DNA of 64,000 nt from Cherax quadricarinatus (Eukaryota > Arthropoda > Malacostraca > Decapoda > Parastacidae), in the NCBI RefSeq assembly GCF_038502225.1, contig NC_091372.1, positions 9,102,024-9,166,023 on the forward strand, given 5' to 3'. Below, piece after piece: positions 39,087-52,830 of the stretch. Position numbers and translations under genes: made by a program. Position 1 is the first letter of the stretch. Every line of letters begins with the position of its first letter. Under the pieces are notes generated by a model. The model searched no databases and was not told where the DNA came from. It saw only the letters and a program-made list of their open reading frames with translations.

Positions 39087-39142
39087 CCTGAGCCATCCGG
39101 GGGTCAACGCCCCCGCGGCCCGGTCTGTGACCAGGCCTCCTT
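39087..39142 (-). mobile_element. LINE 3' tail fragment
   Basis: CGGGGGTCAACGCCCCCG then GACCAGGCCTCC, the reverse complement of the LINE tail at 17530-17570. Confidence 0.65.
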
Positions 39143-39309
39143 ACATATGTATACACTTATATGTATACACTTATATATGTATACACTTAGAGTGTATTTT
39201 AATCAGTATTTATAGTATTAACGTATTATTTTCTGATGACCCTCGTGTAGTAGATAGAATTGAAACCCGATTACATTAAACCTGATTACAGTGAAACCCG
39301 ATTACATTA
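39143..39309. repeat. Short AT-rich repeats
   Basis: Three copies of TATGTATACACTTA and three of GAAACCCGATTACA type. Confidence 0.6.
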
Positions 39310-39895
39310 AAACAACATATCATATGAATAATTTCTAGAAATAATCTCTGGAAAATAATTTCTGAAAAACAATTTCTGGGAAATAATTTCTGGAAAATCA
39401 TATCTAGGAAATATTCTCTGGAAATTATTTCTGGATAGCAATTTCTGGAAATTATTTCTGGATAGCAATTTCTGGAAAATTATTTCTGGAAAATAATTCG
39501 TGGGAAATAATTTCTGGAAAACAATTTCCGGAAAATAATCCCTAGAAAATAATTTCCGGGAAATATTTTCTGGGAAATAATATCTGGAAAATTATTTCTG
39601 GGAAATAATCTCTGGAAAATAATTTCTGGAAAATAGTTTCTGGAAAACAATTTCTGAAAAAATAATTTCTGGGAAATAATCTATAAAATATAATTTCAAT
39701 AAAATAATCCCTTGAAAATAATTTCTGGGGAAAAATATCTGGAAAACAATTTCTGAAAAATAATTTCTGGGAAATAATCTATGAAATATAATTTCAATAA
39801 AATAATCCCTTGAAAAGAATTTCTGGGGAAAAATATCTGGAAAACAATTTCTGGGAAATAAATAACTTACGGGATACAATTTCCGAGAAAAAATT
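39310..39895. repeat. Degenerate tandem repeat of AATTTCTGGAAAAT type
   Basis: Units of about 14-20 bp. The core AATAATTTCTGGAAAA also builds the array at 57240-58055. Confidence 0.85.
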
Positions 39896-40149
39896 TCCCC
39901 GGGAAAACAACCTAAATTTTGAAATTTTCATTTAATTTTTTAAAGGCGAGTAACGAGGTAAAATTTTTGGTTCCGACCCATCTGAAGAGGAACTTTTAAA
40001 AAAGGGTCGGGATTGCAAAACCCCACCTTTAACGGGTCAACGATGCAACCATATTGACCGTTGATTGTCAGGGGCTGCTGGCGCCCTATGATCCATCAGG
40101 GTTTAGGGCATGCTTTCGAAGATAAAAATAGCAATGAGATTACAACAAC

Positions 40150-40481
<332 letters not shown>

Positions 40482-40589
40482 GGGTTTTATTACTATATTT
40501 AGGAAAGAGTACACAAGAAGAACATTGCGGGCATGTTTTCTAAGTTGGGGGAACTGTTTGGTGTTGCTACACGGGTCGCCCTTTTGTCT

Positions 40590-40600
40590 TTCCCCGGAGG

Positions 40601-40653
<53 letters not shown>

Positions 40654-42030
40654 GGTGGGGGCCCCAGCATAGGGGGGAGGGAAATTTTTGTGTGTGTACT
40701 CCCCCTAATTGTACTTCCCCTTAATTTTGGGTTTGGTGGGGTCGAGACTCACCCCCGGCCCCGCCTCTTCACTGGATCCCCAGGGCCCCTTCTCTCCCTT
40801 CCGGGAGCTTTTTTAAATCCTTTTTTAAAACTATGAGGTTTTTTGGGCCCCCCACTATTTCACATTTAAAAGGCCCATTCCACCCTGAGACCCCCATGAC
40901 TGAAGAAATCCCTTCCCCAACGCCCCTGTGATTTCCGTCTGCCCCCTTCAGTTTCCACCCGGCCCCCTTGTCCCGGGTGCCCCCTCCTCGGGAAACACCC
41001 CAGCTCTGCCCAAATTTTGGTTCTTTCCCCGGGCAGTATCTTGATGTCGTTACCTTTTCCCCTGACCTTGTCCCCCAGCGCCGTCGGGTCCGTTTTCCCT
41101 TTTAACCTTTCCCTCGTACGGCCCCCCTTTGACCCGGGGAAATTTTTTTTTTGGGCGAAAAATTTTGTACTTTCTAACTTCTTGAGGGCTTGACTAGGTG
41201 GGCGGTGGGGTTTGCTGCATCCCCGGGGGCCCTACCCCCCAACATGTTTTGGAAAAAACCATTTAAGGATTTCGGGAACTTATTTGGGTTTTCCAGGGCC
41301 CGTATGCTAGCTTTTTTTGGTTGATGGAATTTTCGTGAGGGCTGGTTTTTGGGGTCCCCTGCCTTTTCTGATAGGTTCAGAATTTTGCCCCATTAAATCC
41401 GGGGCCTTTTTTTCTCCCCCACCTTCCAATTTGCATTTGCTGGATTGAATTGAGGCTGTTACTAAACATGTCCAGCCGGGGTTCCAGGTCTCTTTTTTGT
41501 AGTCCTGCCTCACCCTCGCCCCTGTTTTAAATTCCCTTTCCCATCAACTTCACGTCACCCGGGAACAGGGACACTTTCAGAGCCTTTTCCCTTTCCTAAA
41601 AGTCGTTAAAGGTATATGGAAAAAATACCTTCTTAGAACTGCCCCCCTGTGGGACCCTGGTAAACAGGGGGCCCACTGTGATCCCTTCCCCCACGTCCCA
41701 AATGACCTGCTGCTGCCTCCCCTTTTGGGTACCTTTTCCCATTGCAGGCCCCCCCTTTACACCCCCCGCCCTTGACCCTCCAGCTTCCCAATTTCCTGGG
41801 GGGAACGGGGGTCAAAGGTTTTCCCGCAGTCTGGAAAAACCCAAATTCACCCAAACCCTCTCTCGTGTCTTATTTTCGTTCCCTTTCAAAAAAACCCAGG
41901 GGGTTTTTGGACAAAATTTGGGCCTTCCATGGAACCCACGCGGGTTTTCATTTAAAATCTTTTTCCCTTTCCCAGGTGTTCGACCACCCTCCTCCGGGAT
42001 AATTTTTCCATGACTTTAACACAAAAAGGG
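40590..42030 (-). pseudogene. Damaged LINE copy (family of 33480-34260)
   Basis: The plus-strand text GGCCCCGCCTCTTCACTGG and CTCTCCCTTCCGGGAGCTT mirrors CTCGCCTCTTCGGTGG and CTCTCCCTGCTTCAAGAGC of the cleaner copy. Further right, minus-strand pieces resemble other RT parts in frame-broken form: a VPQG-like segment near 41650 and a VMEKLSRRRVVEHL-like segment near 42010. The frame damage is probably technical as well as evolutionary. A (TG)n tract lies at 40608-40651. Confidence 0.6.
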
Positions 42031-45000
42031 GGCCGGGAAAAAATTTCGAAAATTTAGTCCCCTGTTTTTTTTTTCCTTTTAAATATGGGGGACTTTATTG
42101 TTTTCCATTTTGAGGTAGTTCCCCGTTAAAGGGATGTGTTGAAGTTTTGGGAAAGGGGGACGCACACCCCCCCTCTGCTCCTTCAAAGGACCCAGGGGGA
42201 AATGTTTGTGTGTGTGTGTGTGTGTGTGTGTGAAAAGGTGTGTTGTAGGACCTGTTTGGGGTTTCCAGTGGGAAGGTTATCTTCTGCCTTAGATGCTTAA
42301 AAATTTGGGAAACAATCGGGAGAGTAAGGGAAGAATAAAAAAGCTTCAAGAAGAGTTAATAAGGCCTTTGAAGCAGGGAGAAAAATGGACCAGTGGGGAA
42401 ATTTTCCCCAAGGGGTGGGGGCCAAAAGCTGAAGTTGCCCCTTTTGCCCATAAAAAGGTGAGTACACAAATACAACAAAAAAAATAAAACATACTCTCTT
42501 TCTCTCTCTCTCCCACACACACATCCCAAACCCATTTCACATCTGCCTGGTTGGAAATTGGGGGCATTGACCCCTGAAAAACCCTTTCTAGTACCCCCTT
42601 CATGTACCCCTTCAGTATCCTTCATTTTCCTTTCCCAACCCATTCAGGGTATCCTTCAAATCCTTCATGATCCCTTCACGATCCTCTGACCATTCCCTAA
42701 AAAGTCTTTTTCCCCAGCTAAAAACACAAATATACTAAAAAAAAAAAACTCTCCAAAAAAGGGAGATAAAATTTACTAACAATATAAACGGAAATTCTAT
42801 TATTAAATAAAAACACACCGGGCACTTTACTAATAAAACAGCTGTGTAACATTAAATATACCAAGATATGTATATCTGTGTATAAATTTGCTTTGAAATT
42901 AAATCAGTCGAAGGGTCCACCATCTGGGCCTAAATACACATGAAAAAAAATTTTTAAAGGAGAAAATGCCCTCGGAAAAAATTGGGTTTTATAAATTTTT
43001 TTTTGTATATTTTTTTTTTGTTAATTTAGGGTTTTAAAAAGTGTTAAACCCCCAAAGAGAATCCCATAAACCAAAGTAAGGATTAAAAAGGTAAATTAAA
43101 AGGTATATACATCAAAACAATTAAAGACTATTTTTAAATATAAAAAATGGAAAAAGAAATCATTAAAGAAGACCAAGGAGTTTATTTAAAGAAGGATAGG
43201 TTTTTTGAACATGTAGAAAATTAAACTTTTTTTCATTAAACTTTAAGGTTTTCCCTGATCACCAAAAATTTTATTTTTTTTTTCAAGGGAAAAGAGGTTA
43301 CAACAAAAATTTTCATTATTATTAGTTTTAAAAATTTTTATTTTTTGAAAAGGAGAGGTTTTTAAGGCCGGAAAGTTTGGGGGGGCCGGGTGGTCCCCCC
43401 CAAATCCAGCCCCCATAGAGGGACCTGACCCCCCAAAGTGACCCACGCCCCACCCCCCGGGCCAAAAAGGGCCCCCAATGGTAGGGGTTTTCCAAAGAAT
43501 AGAGAGTAGAAGAAGTGGGGGAAGAGTAGAGTAACATCAACTAGCAACCTCGATTTTACCCTGGGGTTGGAAAATAAAAAAAATATTTTGAAATTTCACA
43601 AAAACCAATTAAGTGTGGGGAAAAAGTGAAATTGGTAAATACTTAATTATTTTACAGGAAATTCTTAAAGGCCCTTTTTTATCCACACCCTCATGATTAC
43701 TACCATTCAACGAATACCAATTAAAAACACTACGAATGCTGAAATGCTAAAAAAATGCAAATCCTCCAAATATTTACGACACAAAAGACTAGTCGAATAC
43801 GACTGCTGCCCATTTTTTCACGATTGCCAACTACCACACTGCTATTTCCAAAAACCCCTTTTCATCCCAGTCGGAGTTCAGGGCCATAAAACCCCCCACA
43901 CATGCCACCATTTTCCGGATCTCCCCTTGGGGTCCAGAGCTTTTTTAAACCCAGGGGAGAGGCGGAAGGCTTTACAGTGGAAACCTCCTACATGCCTGGT
44001 CACCGGCCAAATCGGGAAGCGGATTTTTTAACATAAGACTTTGAGTTTAGGGGACCCACCCCAAAAGATGATCGCTGGGAAAAGGGATTTTCAGACGTGA
44101 TGTCTGGAAGAAAATAGTGATTTGAAAATGGTCGGGGGAGGGCCCGGAAACGTCGTTCGGGAGTGCCTTCCTATATAAAAGATATTCTTTCACTTGACAG
44201 AAAAAAAACGACCCAGAATTTTAAGAGATAAATTCCGTTGTAAACAAGGTCATTACCCCAACTTACACCCCAAAATAACCCTAACAACATTTAGGGGGAC
44301 TAATTTGGAAATTTTTTTTTTTTAAAACCACTGTTTCTTTTCCACCTATGGAATGCCCCTTTACTAATTTTTCCCGTATTAGGACTGAAAAAACCTTTGG
44401 GAAAATTTCAGAATAAAAAATTTTTTAACTTTAAATTTTGGGATAGGCAGAATAAAAGATTTTTAATTTTTTTTTTAGAAATTTTTTCCCCTGGTAAAAA
44501 TTACACACACACAACACAAAAGGGCCATTAACAAAAACACAAAAACACACTTTCCCAACAAACACACACACAACCTTATACCAAAAAAATTTTAACCCTT
44601 TGAATGGAAAAGAAAATTTAGAGGGGGGAGGTGAGAGTTGGGGTTTAGGGCATATAACGCTGGGAAGAAATGATTTTCCCAACTTGCCCCCAAAACCCTC
44701 TGACAGGGCATTTTAGTTTTTACCCAGGACAAACTGATCCCTAGAAAACAAACTGATGTCACCAGCCCAAAAGTTTTGATGCCACTAAAAGCAAAAACCT
44801 GATGCCCCGGGGCCACCGGGTTGATACCTTTTTTTTTCCAATACTTTAATACGAAATTGGGCAATGTTTTTTTCCCTCCTTTTTCACTTTCAGTTAACCT
44901 CTTTTCCCCAGGGTTTTAACCATCACAAATTACTTTTCCCCGGGATTTCCTTTTAAAAACTTTCTCACTTTCCCCTTTTAATTTTTTAATTTTGGGTTTT

Positions 45001-45647
45001 TGGGTCTGTTGATTTTGTTTTCCCTTTTGGGAATTTTTTTTGACAATTTATTTTTTTTTGCCACGGGATCTGTTTCTTGCTAAAGTGTTTTAATTTTTAA
45101 ATTGTTTAATTTTTCCATAAAATGGTTTTTAAAAACCTTTTTAAAATTCCTACCAATAATCTAATTATCAAATTTTTTATTTGGGGATTTAAAGTTTTTC
45201 GAATGTTTCTTTTTTATTTAGATTATTTATAAATTTTTTGGGAAATTTTTTCAGAATTTTCAATTTTTGTTTTGATATTTTATTTTGAATTTTGCAAAGG
45301 GAAAATAAAAATTTTTAAACCAAAAAAAAAGTCGGGCCCTTTTTGATCCCAAATTTTTTTCACTTTTTTTTAAAAAACAAATTTTTTTTAATTTTTTTTC
45401 CCAAATTTTCTTTGACCAAATTTTTTTCAAGTCATCCCGGAGCCCAATTTCAAATATCCATAAGAACAGAAAGTTAAGGGAAAGGATGGGGCCCCCCCCC
45501 TTCACATAACTAAACTATTGTTCATCCCCGTAAGATAAATGGGGAACGAAAAGAAAAGAAAAGTTAAGACAACAAAAATCCAATTTGTTCATCCCCGAAG
45601 AAAAAAGGGACGTAGAGCAGTTAGAAAAGGAAAGTGAAATTTAAAAG
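42031..45647. other. Corrupted block, unassigned part
   Basis: AT-rich and smeared. 43693-44031 has an open frame of 112 residues beginning in a clean island, without a recognised domain. 44500-44575 is an AC-rich simple repeat. The promoter and exon 1 of gene E should lie near 44500 but could not be found. Confidence 0.35.
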
Positions 45648-46217
45648 ATTGGGGTTGGGTTGGTGTGGGGTTATGGCCCGCGACAAGCGCCCCTCCTTCC
45701 CCATGGGTCCTCCCAGGGTGAGTCTGGGGATCTTTTTTATTGTCTCCACCCCCTTTAAAATTAGTTTGGAAGTAATATTTATTAATCTTGACACTTGTTA
45801 GTATTAATTTTGGAGGGATACAACCTCGTTTACTCGTCATCGTGTTTTTCGGTATTTTTGGGATTTTGTTTATTTGATTTTAGAGGGGCCCTTTTAGTTA
45901 CTTTATAGATGTGTTTTTGTCCAGGTTTTTTTCGATGAATCTTTGAGTCAAGGGGAAGCCAAATACAACTTCAACCGGGCCCTTTTGGGGCCCAAAACCC
46001 CCTTGGAATGAGTTGGGTCACCGGGAGGCGAGGGGACGAACCAGGGTCGACTAGGGCAGCCCCCCGAGGTCGCCCTCAAAGGTGACTTTTTTAGTTGAGG
46101 CCAGATTTCCCCACCAGGCCCGGGGTAAACTTGCCGGGGGAGAGGCCGGTTACCTGATGAGTCTGGGGCCCTTTTCGAGCCCCGGGAGACCCCCCCACGG
46201 GACCCGTGAAAGGTTAG
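45648..46217 (+). pseudogene. Cuticle gene E, damaged inverted copy of gene B
   Basis: Exon 2 (45648-45717) keeps VMA-like and GACAAGCGCCCCTCCTTCC, then GGTCCTCCCAGG before GTGAG. Intron 2 (about 45718-45924) aligns with gene B intron 2, including AGTAATATTTATTAATCTTG and CACTTGTTAGTATTAA. Exon 3 starts after TTTTTGTCCAG, keeps GATGAATCTTTGAGTCAAG and GCCAAATACAACTTCAAC, and ends near GGTTAGACTCTGAGAGCAC (stop 46215-46217). Lengths are a few bases short of gene B and the frame is broken throughout the chitin-binding part. The surrounding corruption suggests the breaks are largely sequencing errors, so the real gene may be intact. Exon 1 was not found. Confidence 0.75.
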
Positions 46218-47819
46218 ACTCTGAGAGCACTACCAGCCCCTTTTAGAGTAGTCCCGCAGCCCCGGGGTTGGAGACTTTTAAACATTAACCCCGGAGTACC
46301 CCCCAAATGCCCGTGAAAGGGACAAAATTTAGGAAAATTAAGAAGCCCCTTAAGATGCCCCACACTGCCCCGTGTACACCCAGACTGAGAACAACTAATT
46401 TTTTGGAGTAGGGGCATGCACGACTGGCCGATTTAAAACCTGAGAAATTACTCTCCCCCCCAACGTTTGAAAACCCCTTTAAATCATTAAAATTTTTTAC
46501 CTGATAAAAAATCCCGACGATTATAACCAAATGGGTGGGAAAATTTTTTCCAAAAAACCTTAAAATTTTCCAAAAAAATTTACCAATTGAAATTATTTTC
46601 ATTAACTGAAAAAATTTAAATTTAAATAAACAACAAAATAACTACTTATTTTTTATTTATTCAATATCCTTTTTAATAAATCATAGATAAAACATATATT
46701 TGTTTTTTTATTTAGAAAAGAGGTGTTTTTCAAGGAATATTTGTATAGTAATACTAATAATAATATTAGAATAATAATAGTAATAATAAAAATTAAAATT
46801 AAAAATATTAATAATAAAAAAATAACAATAAAATGAAAGGGTTTTAAATTTTTATTATTACTTTTAAATTTTTATTATTAGTAGTAGGTAGTAGTAGTAG
46901 TAGTAATAAAGATAAAAGTAGTAGTAATAAAAGGGGGTTAAACAAAAGGGTGAAAAAAGGTTATTCAAATAGTTTGGATTTTTTCCCGAGTAGCCCCAAA
47001 ATTTTTTGGATAAGACCCCCGCATTCAAGGCACCATGGGGGGGATAGCACAAAAAAGAAAGAATGTGTCATATATACACCCTGAATACATATATTTATAG
47101 ACGGGGAAAAAAAGATAGGGTTTTTGGGGGAAAATAAGGGGCCATGCAAGAGAACCCCAAGACTAAGACCACAGGACAGAAACCTGTTGGTCTGATCTGA
47201 TCCATTGTAAAGAAAAAGTGGGAGAAAAAAAAAGAAAGGCCAGGAGACAGCTGGGACCCAATTAAAAGTTGTGAAGGCTCATCCTCCGTCCAGGAATCAC
47301 AGCCCAGGGTCTCACCAACCAGAAAAAAATGGAAATGCCCGGAATTTAAAAAAAAATATGCTTCGGAAGTGTGTGAAAATTATTAACAAAAAGGGAAGTT
47401 CCCTTTCCCCCTTTATATTTTTTTTTGAAAAGTAAAGGGTTTGTTGGTTCTTGTTCTTTAATTAGTTTAAGATTACCTACTTGATTTTGAGTGATAAAAG
47501 AATTAACCCTTTTTTTTAAAGGGCAAAATTAGTAAATACTACTTTGGGTTTCCCTTTTGTGCCGAAAATTATCTTTATTTTTTTTCTTTGTGTTGGGGTT
47601 TAAATGATGTCCTATTTTCTTTTGGGGTTAGAGGTTGAATTTTTTCTGTTTTTTTAACTGGGCGAATATTAATTTATATCCCTTTTTCTTTTTTAAAAGG
47701 GGGATTTTTTTTTTGTTTTTTTTTAGTGTTTATGGTTTTAAAAGAAACCCCACACCCCACATACACACACACACAAGGGGGCAAAACCGACCCTTTAAAC
47801 CACAAATAGGGGAGAGTAA
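46218..47819. other. Corrupted block, unassigned part
   Basis: 46218-46330 looks like the continuation of the gene B-type 58-bp 3' repeat. 46740-46935 is an AAT/AGT triplet repeat. The rest is not recognised. Confidence 0.35.
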
Positions 47820-49135
47820 CAGATAATGGGGGCCGGCCCCCACTGTACCTGGGGAAACCCCCGGGCCCCCAACAGTAACAGTCGCCCAGGTCCCATACCC
47901 CAAAACCCCAAGGGGGCCCCACAGGCCTGTTTCCCAAGGGGCCCCAAGTACCTGTAAAACCCCAAGGGCCTCACAGTACCTGAAACCCCGGGGCCCCATG
48001 GGACTTTGCTCCTAGGGTCCTTTATATACCCCAACCCGGGTCCCCAGGTACCTGCAACCCCGGAGTCTCCAAAATACCTTTAAAAAAAAGGGCCCTTGGA
48101 CCCTTAAATTTTAAAGGGGGCCCCCAGTACCTGGTGGGGCCTGGGTCCCAGCCCTTTTTGAGGGGCCCGGGTACCCAAAACCAAAGGGGGCCCAGCACTT
48201 TAAACTCCAAGGGGGCCTTTTTAGACCAAACCCAAAGGGGGCTCAAAGAAACCCCAAAGGGGTCCCCACAGTACTGTAAAACCCAGGGGGCCCAAAACAC
48301 CCTGTAATTAGCTTCCCTTAGGGACCCCAAGGGCCCGGGGTCCCAAAAAAAGGGTCTCCCGGCTTAGGCCTAGGGGCCCCATAGTACTTAAAATTGGATC
48401 ACAGTACCTGGTTTTGGTTTCTGTACCTGTAACCAAAAGGTCCACATAATTAGCTCAGGGGCCTTGTACCTGGGCACCAAAATCCCCCCAAAAACTGCAG
48501 CTCAGGGGGCTCACAAATACCTGCAACCAAAGAGTCTCACAGCACTTGGCCCACGGGTCCTGCATGCCTTAAAAACGAAGGGTTTTCCCCAGTACCCATA
48601 GCCCAGGGGGCCCTAGACCCAAAAAAAGGGGTCTCCCCAGTGCCTGTAATCCAGGGGGCTCACAGGCCCCGAAAACCCCGGGGTTTGCTTTGTAGGGCCC
48701 CGGGTATCAGGACCGTAGGGGTTCAAAACCTGAAAACCCCGGGGGCTCAAGACCTGAAACCCCGGCCTCAGAGTACCCAGAAAAAAGGTTTTTCAGAGAC
48801 CCAGCCCAGGGGTCTCAGAGTGCCTGTGGGGGTTTTAAAAAAATACCCGTTAAAACCCCGGGCCCCCAGGGTTTAAACCCCAAGGGGCCCCACAGCCTTT
48901 ATAGCCGAAGGTCCAGAACCCGGCCCCGGCCCCCCAGTCCTGGGAAACCCCGGGGGTTCAGTACCTCAGCCCCCGGGGCTTACAGACCTGAACCCGGAAG
49001 GGTTTTCACATTACCTGAACCCTGGGGGCCCCCCACAACCTGGTAGCCCAGGGGGCCCAGAGACCTGTAGCTCAGGGGCCCCAGACCCGTAGCCCAGGGG
49101 CCTCACAGGCCTTAAGGGGTCACAGACCTTTTAAC
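47820..49135. repeat. Smeared minisatellite of about 25-30-bp units
   Basis: Repeated AGTACCTG(T)AACCC and AGGGGGCCCCACA-like words over 1.3 kb. A short stretch with the same words is at 51120-51190. Original unit length cannot be fixed because of base damage. Confidence 0.7.
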
Positions 49136-51624
49136 CCGTTCTTTCCCGACCTGTAGCTATCTTCAAATCATCTCAGCACCAAACTCAACAAGGTTTCCCC
49201 GTCATACCTCGACGTTCATCAATGCACCAAAGGTTTGCAGGGAAAACACGACCATTAGGGGCACCAAAGCTGGGTAAAGGAGGTGGGTTAATCATGAACA
49301 CTGACGATTACAGGAAAAAAAATGCTCAATCTACTTAATGCCCAGATACCCCCCCCAAACCCCTTCACAAATAAAATTTGGGGGAACCTTACCAAAAATT
49401 TTTCAAAGGCTGGGATCCCGAGGGGCTCAGAACAAGGGGGAAAAAAACCCCCTGCCCCCAAGCCCAGCAACCCCCAGACCCCAGAATGAGGTCCAAAGAC
49501 TACAAGCCGGATCCCCTGAGGCCCAATCCTCGGAATAGGCAGTGGGCCCCCCCCGGGCCCCAGGAATTTTCGCCAAACACCTCTAAAAATCCTTTTGGGG
49601 ACTATCAGTCCGGCCCCATCCTAAACACTAGGTGATCTTCAATCGCACCCCAAAATCAAAATCAGGAACAAAAAACTTTCCCCGCCTTGGGGTGACTTCC
49701 CCCCATTCACCAAATTTACTACATGTTCATCGGGTCCCTTGGAGGGAAAAATTTTTGATTCACTTGATCTTCCCCCTTCCAGCCAAAGGATTTCAAAGAC
49801 CTTGTTTAACTATGCTTGGGTTTAGGTTTCTCCCGAAAATCACCCTTTAGCAGACTTTGACTACCCGGGTTTGCCACTCAGGGAGTCCGGGAATTTTTTA
49901 CATGGGAAAATCTAAAACCGAACGTTTTTCCAATTTATTCCCCTTTTGTTGTCACCTGGGCCCCTTATGTTGACGAATTTTCCTTAACCCCAAACGCTTT
50001 AAAAGTTCAAGCCCCCTCTGAAGACAAGCTCAACCCCGGGGTTGGGGCCCAATCCAGCCCACACTTTTAAGAAGAAGCCCACAACACTCTTCCTTTCCCT
50101 TTATGTTCTGCCTGGGAAAGCCGGGGCCCTTTTTTTTGTTTTTAAAAACTAAAACCCCCCAACCAAAAAGATCTTCCTTTCTACCCCAAAACGACACCAA
50201 AAACCAAAAGTGGTGTGATTTAGGCTTCTTCCCACGTGCACCTTTGAATTTCAGGAAAGAAGGGTTTTGAAAAGAATGACCATAATTGAACAAAAATTTT
50301 CTAAACTCCACTTTCAATCCTCCCAATTATTTTTAGATTTATAAAGGGGGTTAAAAATCTTCAACACAACCCCGGGAAAAATGGGGAAAGAAAACAGTCC
50401 TCCCCCCCAACCCATTGCCAACATGTTTTCCCAAATCTTTGCCAAAAAAATCATTCCAAGATCTACCCCACAAACTACTACCATCAAGGGAAACACCAAT
50501 AGTAGACAGGAAAAGCCCCCATCCCCGAGGATACATAACCCTTTTTAATGACTTTCAAAAAAATTATATGTTGGGGAAAAATCAAGAGACCTAAAAAAGC
50601 ATTTTAGAAAACCCAATATGCAAAACAGGACTGGGGATACAAGGAATGCCCCGGGACAAACCTCGCAACTACACAAAAATTTAATTAACTACAGAAACTC
50701 AAGACTTAAAGACAGAAGACAAAACCAATACAAAAAATCCTGGGAAACTTATCTCCGTAACCAACAATTTCCCAAACCCGAAAAAATGGCTTCCCCCAAC
50801 CAGCTGAACCACCCCCAAGAAACTTCTTCAAAGCTACCCACATAAGAAAAAAGAAACCGGAAATTCATAATTTTCCAAAAAACCCCCCCGCTCCCCAAGA
50901 CTCTATAAAAAACCCGGAGAAACAGAGGCATTCTCCAATTTACCCCAAAATTCTGGGAAAATGATTATAAATCCCTGAATTTTCCAAAACCCCCGGTAGA
51001 TCCGTGGGACCCGAAAAACCCCCGTGTGGGGGAAAAAGGGTTCAAAAAGGGTCAAATTTTACTGATTTTGGTTTTTATTTAATTTTGGTTTAGTATTTTT
51101 TTAACCCTTTATTTCCACCTGAGCCCAGGGACCCACATTTCCCAGCCCAGGGGCCCCACAGGGATCTGTAGCCCCGGGCCCCCAAAATATTAACCCGCTC
51201 TGGGGCCCCATTGGGAAAGGGAAATTTTTTAACCTTCCTCTGATGTTTTCTTCCCTTAAAGTCCAATCTTGGGCACCAAAACAAAAGGTTTAAAAATTTG
51301 AAGGTTATCATTATCATTCTGTTAGTTTTACCCCGGACCTTTTAAATCTAGCAGCATTGGGGTTTAATAAAAAATGTTAAAAATGTTTTTTGGCACTTGC
51401 TTATATTTCTGAAAAAATTTTAAATTTTTTTTTTTTTTGTAAAATTATAATGTGTGTTGTGTGTTTGTGTGGTATTTTTTTGTGTGTGTTTTTGTGGGTT
51501 TTGTGGGGGTGTGTGTGTTTTTATGGGGTTTTTTTTGTGTTTTTGTGTTTTGTGTTTTTTTTGTGTGTGTTGTATAAAATTAAAAATATATATTTTATAA
51601 AAATATTTTTATGTGGGGGTGTTT

Positions 51625-51655
<31 letters not shown>

Positions 51656-52554
51656 TGTGTGGGGGGGTGTGTGTGGGTGTGTGTGGGTGTGTGTGTGGGT
51701 GTGTGTGTGTGTGGGTGGGTGGGTGTTTTAATTTAAATTTTCAGACAAAAGTCCCCCAGGACAAAACTAAAAACATCGAGAAATGTCAAACCCGTGTACA
51801 AACCCCAGAAAAACGGAATTTAGAGTGGGGTTTTAAATTGGGTTTTTAAAAATTTTCTAAAAAACCACAGGGGTCTGGGAAGGGCACCCCCACCAATAAG
51901 TCACTTTAAAACCCAAATATCTGTGTATATTTGTTTAAAATATAAATTTTCGGTGTATTTATGTTTTTTGACGTGTACCCCCAAACGTTTGTAATAATGT
52001 TTAAAAACAAAAAGTTGGGAATTTTTACAAAAGCGTCATTTTTTCGTATTTTGTTTATATTCAGGGAAATTTATTTTTTATTTTTCAACAACATTTTCAG
52101 TGGTTTTTTTAAAAATTTTTAAAAATCAATTATTCGCAAACAGTGGGTTGAGATATTAGGTCCAAAAAGGGCGTTCCCTGAGGTTTACGGTGTTAGGACG
52201 TTTTTTGACCTTCCGGGGCCCCGAGTTGATCTCGGTGATTCATTGGGTTTGGGGTTGATTTTTTTTGAGGGTGGGACTTCGGGGAAACTCTCTCTCTTCT
52301 TTCTGTTCATCTTTCCCCTTTTTGTCTCCGCTTTCCCGTTTTCGTTTGCCCGTCTGTCAGTCTGTCTGTCTGTTCCGTTCGTCTTTTTCTCTTCCCTCTC
52401 TCTCTCTCTCTCTCTCTCCTTGTTGCATACAAATGCTTCCACATGCCATATTGTGTTAAAGGGGGTTTTTGTCACACTTTCAGACCTTTTCTAAAATTCT
52501 GGGCATACAAGAAATATTATTATTATTTTTATTATTATTATTAAATATTTTGCT
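49136..52554. other. Corrupted block, unassigned part
   Basis: No reliable gene. 50690-50760 encodes, on the plus strand, NYRNSRLKDRRQNQYKKSWE, reminiscent of the basic linker before the RT domain in CR1/Jockey LINEs (weak). 51440-51725 is GT-rich simple sequence. 52400-52420 is a (TC)n tract. Confidence 0.35.
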
Positions 52555-52830
52555 GGTTTCTCCCCGGGGCCCGGGGCCTTTGTTGGGGGTGGCCTGGCCT
52601 TTGGCCCCCCTCTAGGGGGTGTCTGGGGACCTGGTCCCCCATGGGAGGAGGGGGACAAAAGGGGCCTTCCCCATCTTTGGGGGCCAAATGTCCCCAGGGG
52701 GCCCAAACCAGGCCTTCCTGGGCTGGCCCTCCCACCCCAAAAGGGGGGCCAAAGGAATGATGTCCATGAGCCAAAGGTTTGGTCAAGGGGCCCCCCACCC
52801 CCCCCCCAGAAGGGATGGTATGGGTGCAAA
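52555..52830. repeat. Smeared copy of the interspersed repeat at 1290-1560
   Basis: Same order of words: GGCCTGGCC, CTCTAGGGGGTGTCTG, CCCCCATGGGAGGAGG, CATCTTTGGG, TGTCCCCAGG, CCCACCCCAA and AGAAGGGATGG. Confidence 0.75.

Noticed and set aside
43693..44031. 112-residue frame as a gene
   Set aside because: It starts in a clean island but runs into corrupted sequence. No domain is recognised and it cannot be supported.
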